NCBI GenBank assembly: GCA_030446945.1 | Contig: JAUJMI010000012.1 | Coordinates: forward strand, 6,678 to 12,659 | Direction of reading: 5' to 3' | Source of the DNA: Longimicrobium sp. | GTDB lineage: Bacteria; Gemmatimonadota; Gemmatimonadetes; Longimicrobiales; Longimicrobiaceae | DNA: 5,982 nucleotides | Shown: one piece after another, positions 5,523-5,982 of the stretch | Layout: each line of letters begins with the position of its first letter | How positions within the stretch are numbered: position 1 is the stretch's first letter | Notes under the pieces: generated by a model | What the model was told of the DNA's origin: nothing | Database searches by the model: none | What the model saw: only the letters and a program-made list of their open reading frames with translations | Position numbers and translations under genes: made by a program

Positions 5523-5982
5523 ATGCACAAAGGACGCGATTTCCTCATCGCCCAGGTCAGCAACAACGTCATGCAGCACAAGACGCTGCTGGAGAGCCTG
5601 GAGGACCACGAGAAGCAGGCGCAGGACGCGCGCTTCCGCGAGCTCTGCACGCGCTACATCCCGCAGATGCGCCAGCACCAGACGATGATCGAGGAGTACC
5701 GTGCCACGCTGGGCGAGCCCGGCGGCGAGGTGCTCAAGAACGCGCTCGGGTTCGTGCTGGGGAAGGCCAAAGACGTGGCGGACGCGGTGCGCAACGACGA
5801 CTTCCTGCGCATCGTGGAAGACATCGTCATGATCCGCCAGGCGCAGGACACCTTCGCCACCTTCGCCGCCGTCGGCGACCGCGTCGGCGAGCCGCGCCTG
5901 TCCGAGATCGGGCGCACCTGCGAGAAGCACCACGACGAGATGCAGCGCGAGTTCAACGCGCTGGTTCAGGAGATGTTCGTCA
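5523..5982 (+). CDS. Helical, probably ferritin-like protein, 3' end outside window
   Basis: An open frame from ATG at 5523 runs off the right edge with 153 codons visible. The product looks all-helical, with segments at about 5-33, 36-63, 68-90, 92-120 and 123-152, and no signal peptide or membrane segment. Spacing and the charged, His/Glu-bearing helices suggest a four-helix ferritin-like bundle. Possible metal ligands are Glu27, His29 and Glu30; His52 with Glu57 and Glu58; Glu99 and Asp100; and Glu134 and His137 of CEKHHDE, an ExxH pair. Only the last helix shows the textbook ExxH spacing, so metal binding is uncertain. One Gly-rich turn (GEPGGE, 64-69) splits the protein into two helical hairpins. 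An alternative start at 5490 would add 11 residues. Function is not assigned: candidates include a stress-related ferritin-like protein or a non-metal helical bundle. It diverges from the small minus-strand gene across the palindrome-bearing region. Confidence 0.7.
   Translation, partial: MHKGRDFLIAQVSNNVMQHKTLLESLEDHEKQAQDARFRELCTRYIPQMRQHQTMIEEYRATLGEPGGEVLKNALGFVLGKAKDVADAVRNDDFLRIVEDIVMIRQAQDTFATFAAVGDRVGEPRLSEIGRTCEKHHDEMQREFNALVQEMFV

Noticed and set aside
5277..5933. Minus-strand open frame across the ferritin-like gene
   Set aside because: It overlaps both the divergent intergenic region and a better plus-strand gene with a ribosome binding site, and shows no coherent protein features.

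Overview
The window is GC-rich bacterial chromosome with dense coding and no tRNA, rRNA, mobile element or CRISPR array that I can see. It holds six genes. The strong G/C bias and the absence of clear Shine-Dalgarno sites at two of the starts fit a high-GC Gram-negative lineage. My low-confidence guess from general gene style is Gemmatimonadota (Longimicrobium-like); Myxococcota or other high-GC phyla cannot be excluded from the sequence alone.

Layout: (1) On the minus strand, nearly complete and running off the left edge, is a YheT/UPF0017-family alpha/beta hydrolase (start at 1028). (2) A 98-bp divergent intergenic region follows. (3) On the plus strand is a compact three-gene run: a PlsC-like lysophospholipid acyltransferase with a C-terminal membrane region (1127-2455), an Atg22/UMF1-type major facilitator transporter (2479-3825) and an App1-type (DUF2183) phosphatidate phosphatase-like protein (3828-5003). 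The gaps are 23 and 2 bases, so one transcript is likely. (4) A strong hairpin at 5024-5058 separates this run from a convergent small minus-strand gene of 76 codons (5063-5293) that I do not recognise. (5) A divergent intergenic region of about 230 bp contains a cluster of CGCCAC/GTGGCG elements forming overlapping palindromes. (6) A plus-strand gene that leaves the window on the right (from 5523) encodes a helical protein that looks ferritin-like.

The most interesting reading is that the three-gene run is a membrane-lipid remodelling unit. An acyltransferase that can make phosphatidic acid is encoded with a phosphatase family that can consume it, and an MFS transporter of unknown substrate sits between them. 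This resembles in outline the E. coli LplT-Aas pair (MFS lysophospholipid importer plus acyltransferase), but uses unrelated subfamilies. The functional link is inference; the gene families and their close packing are seen directly.
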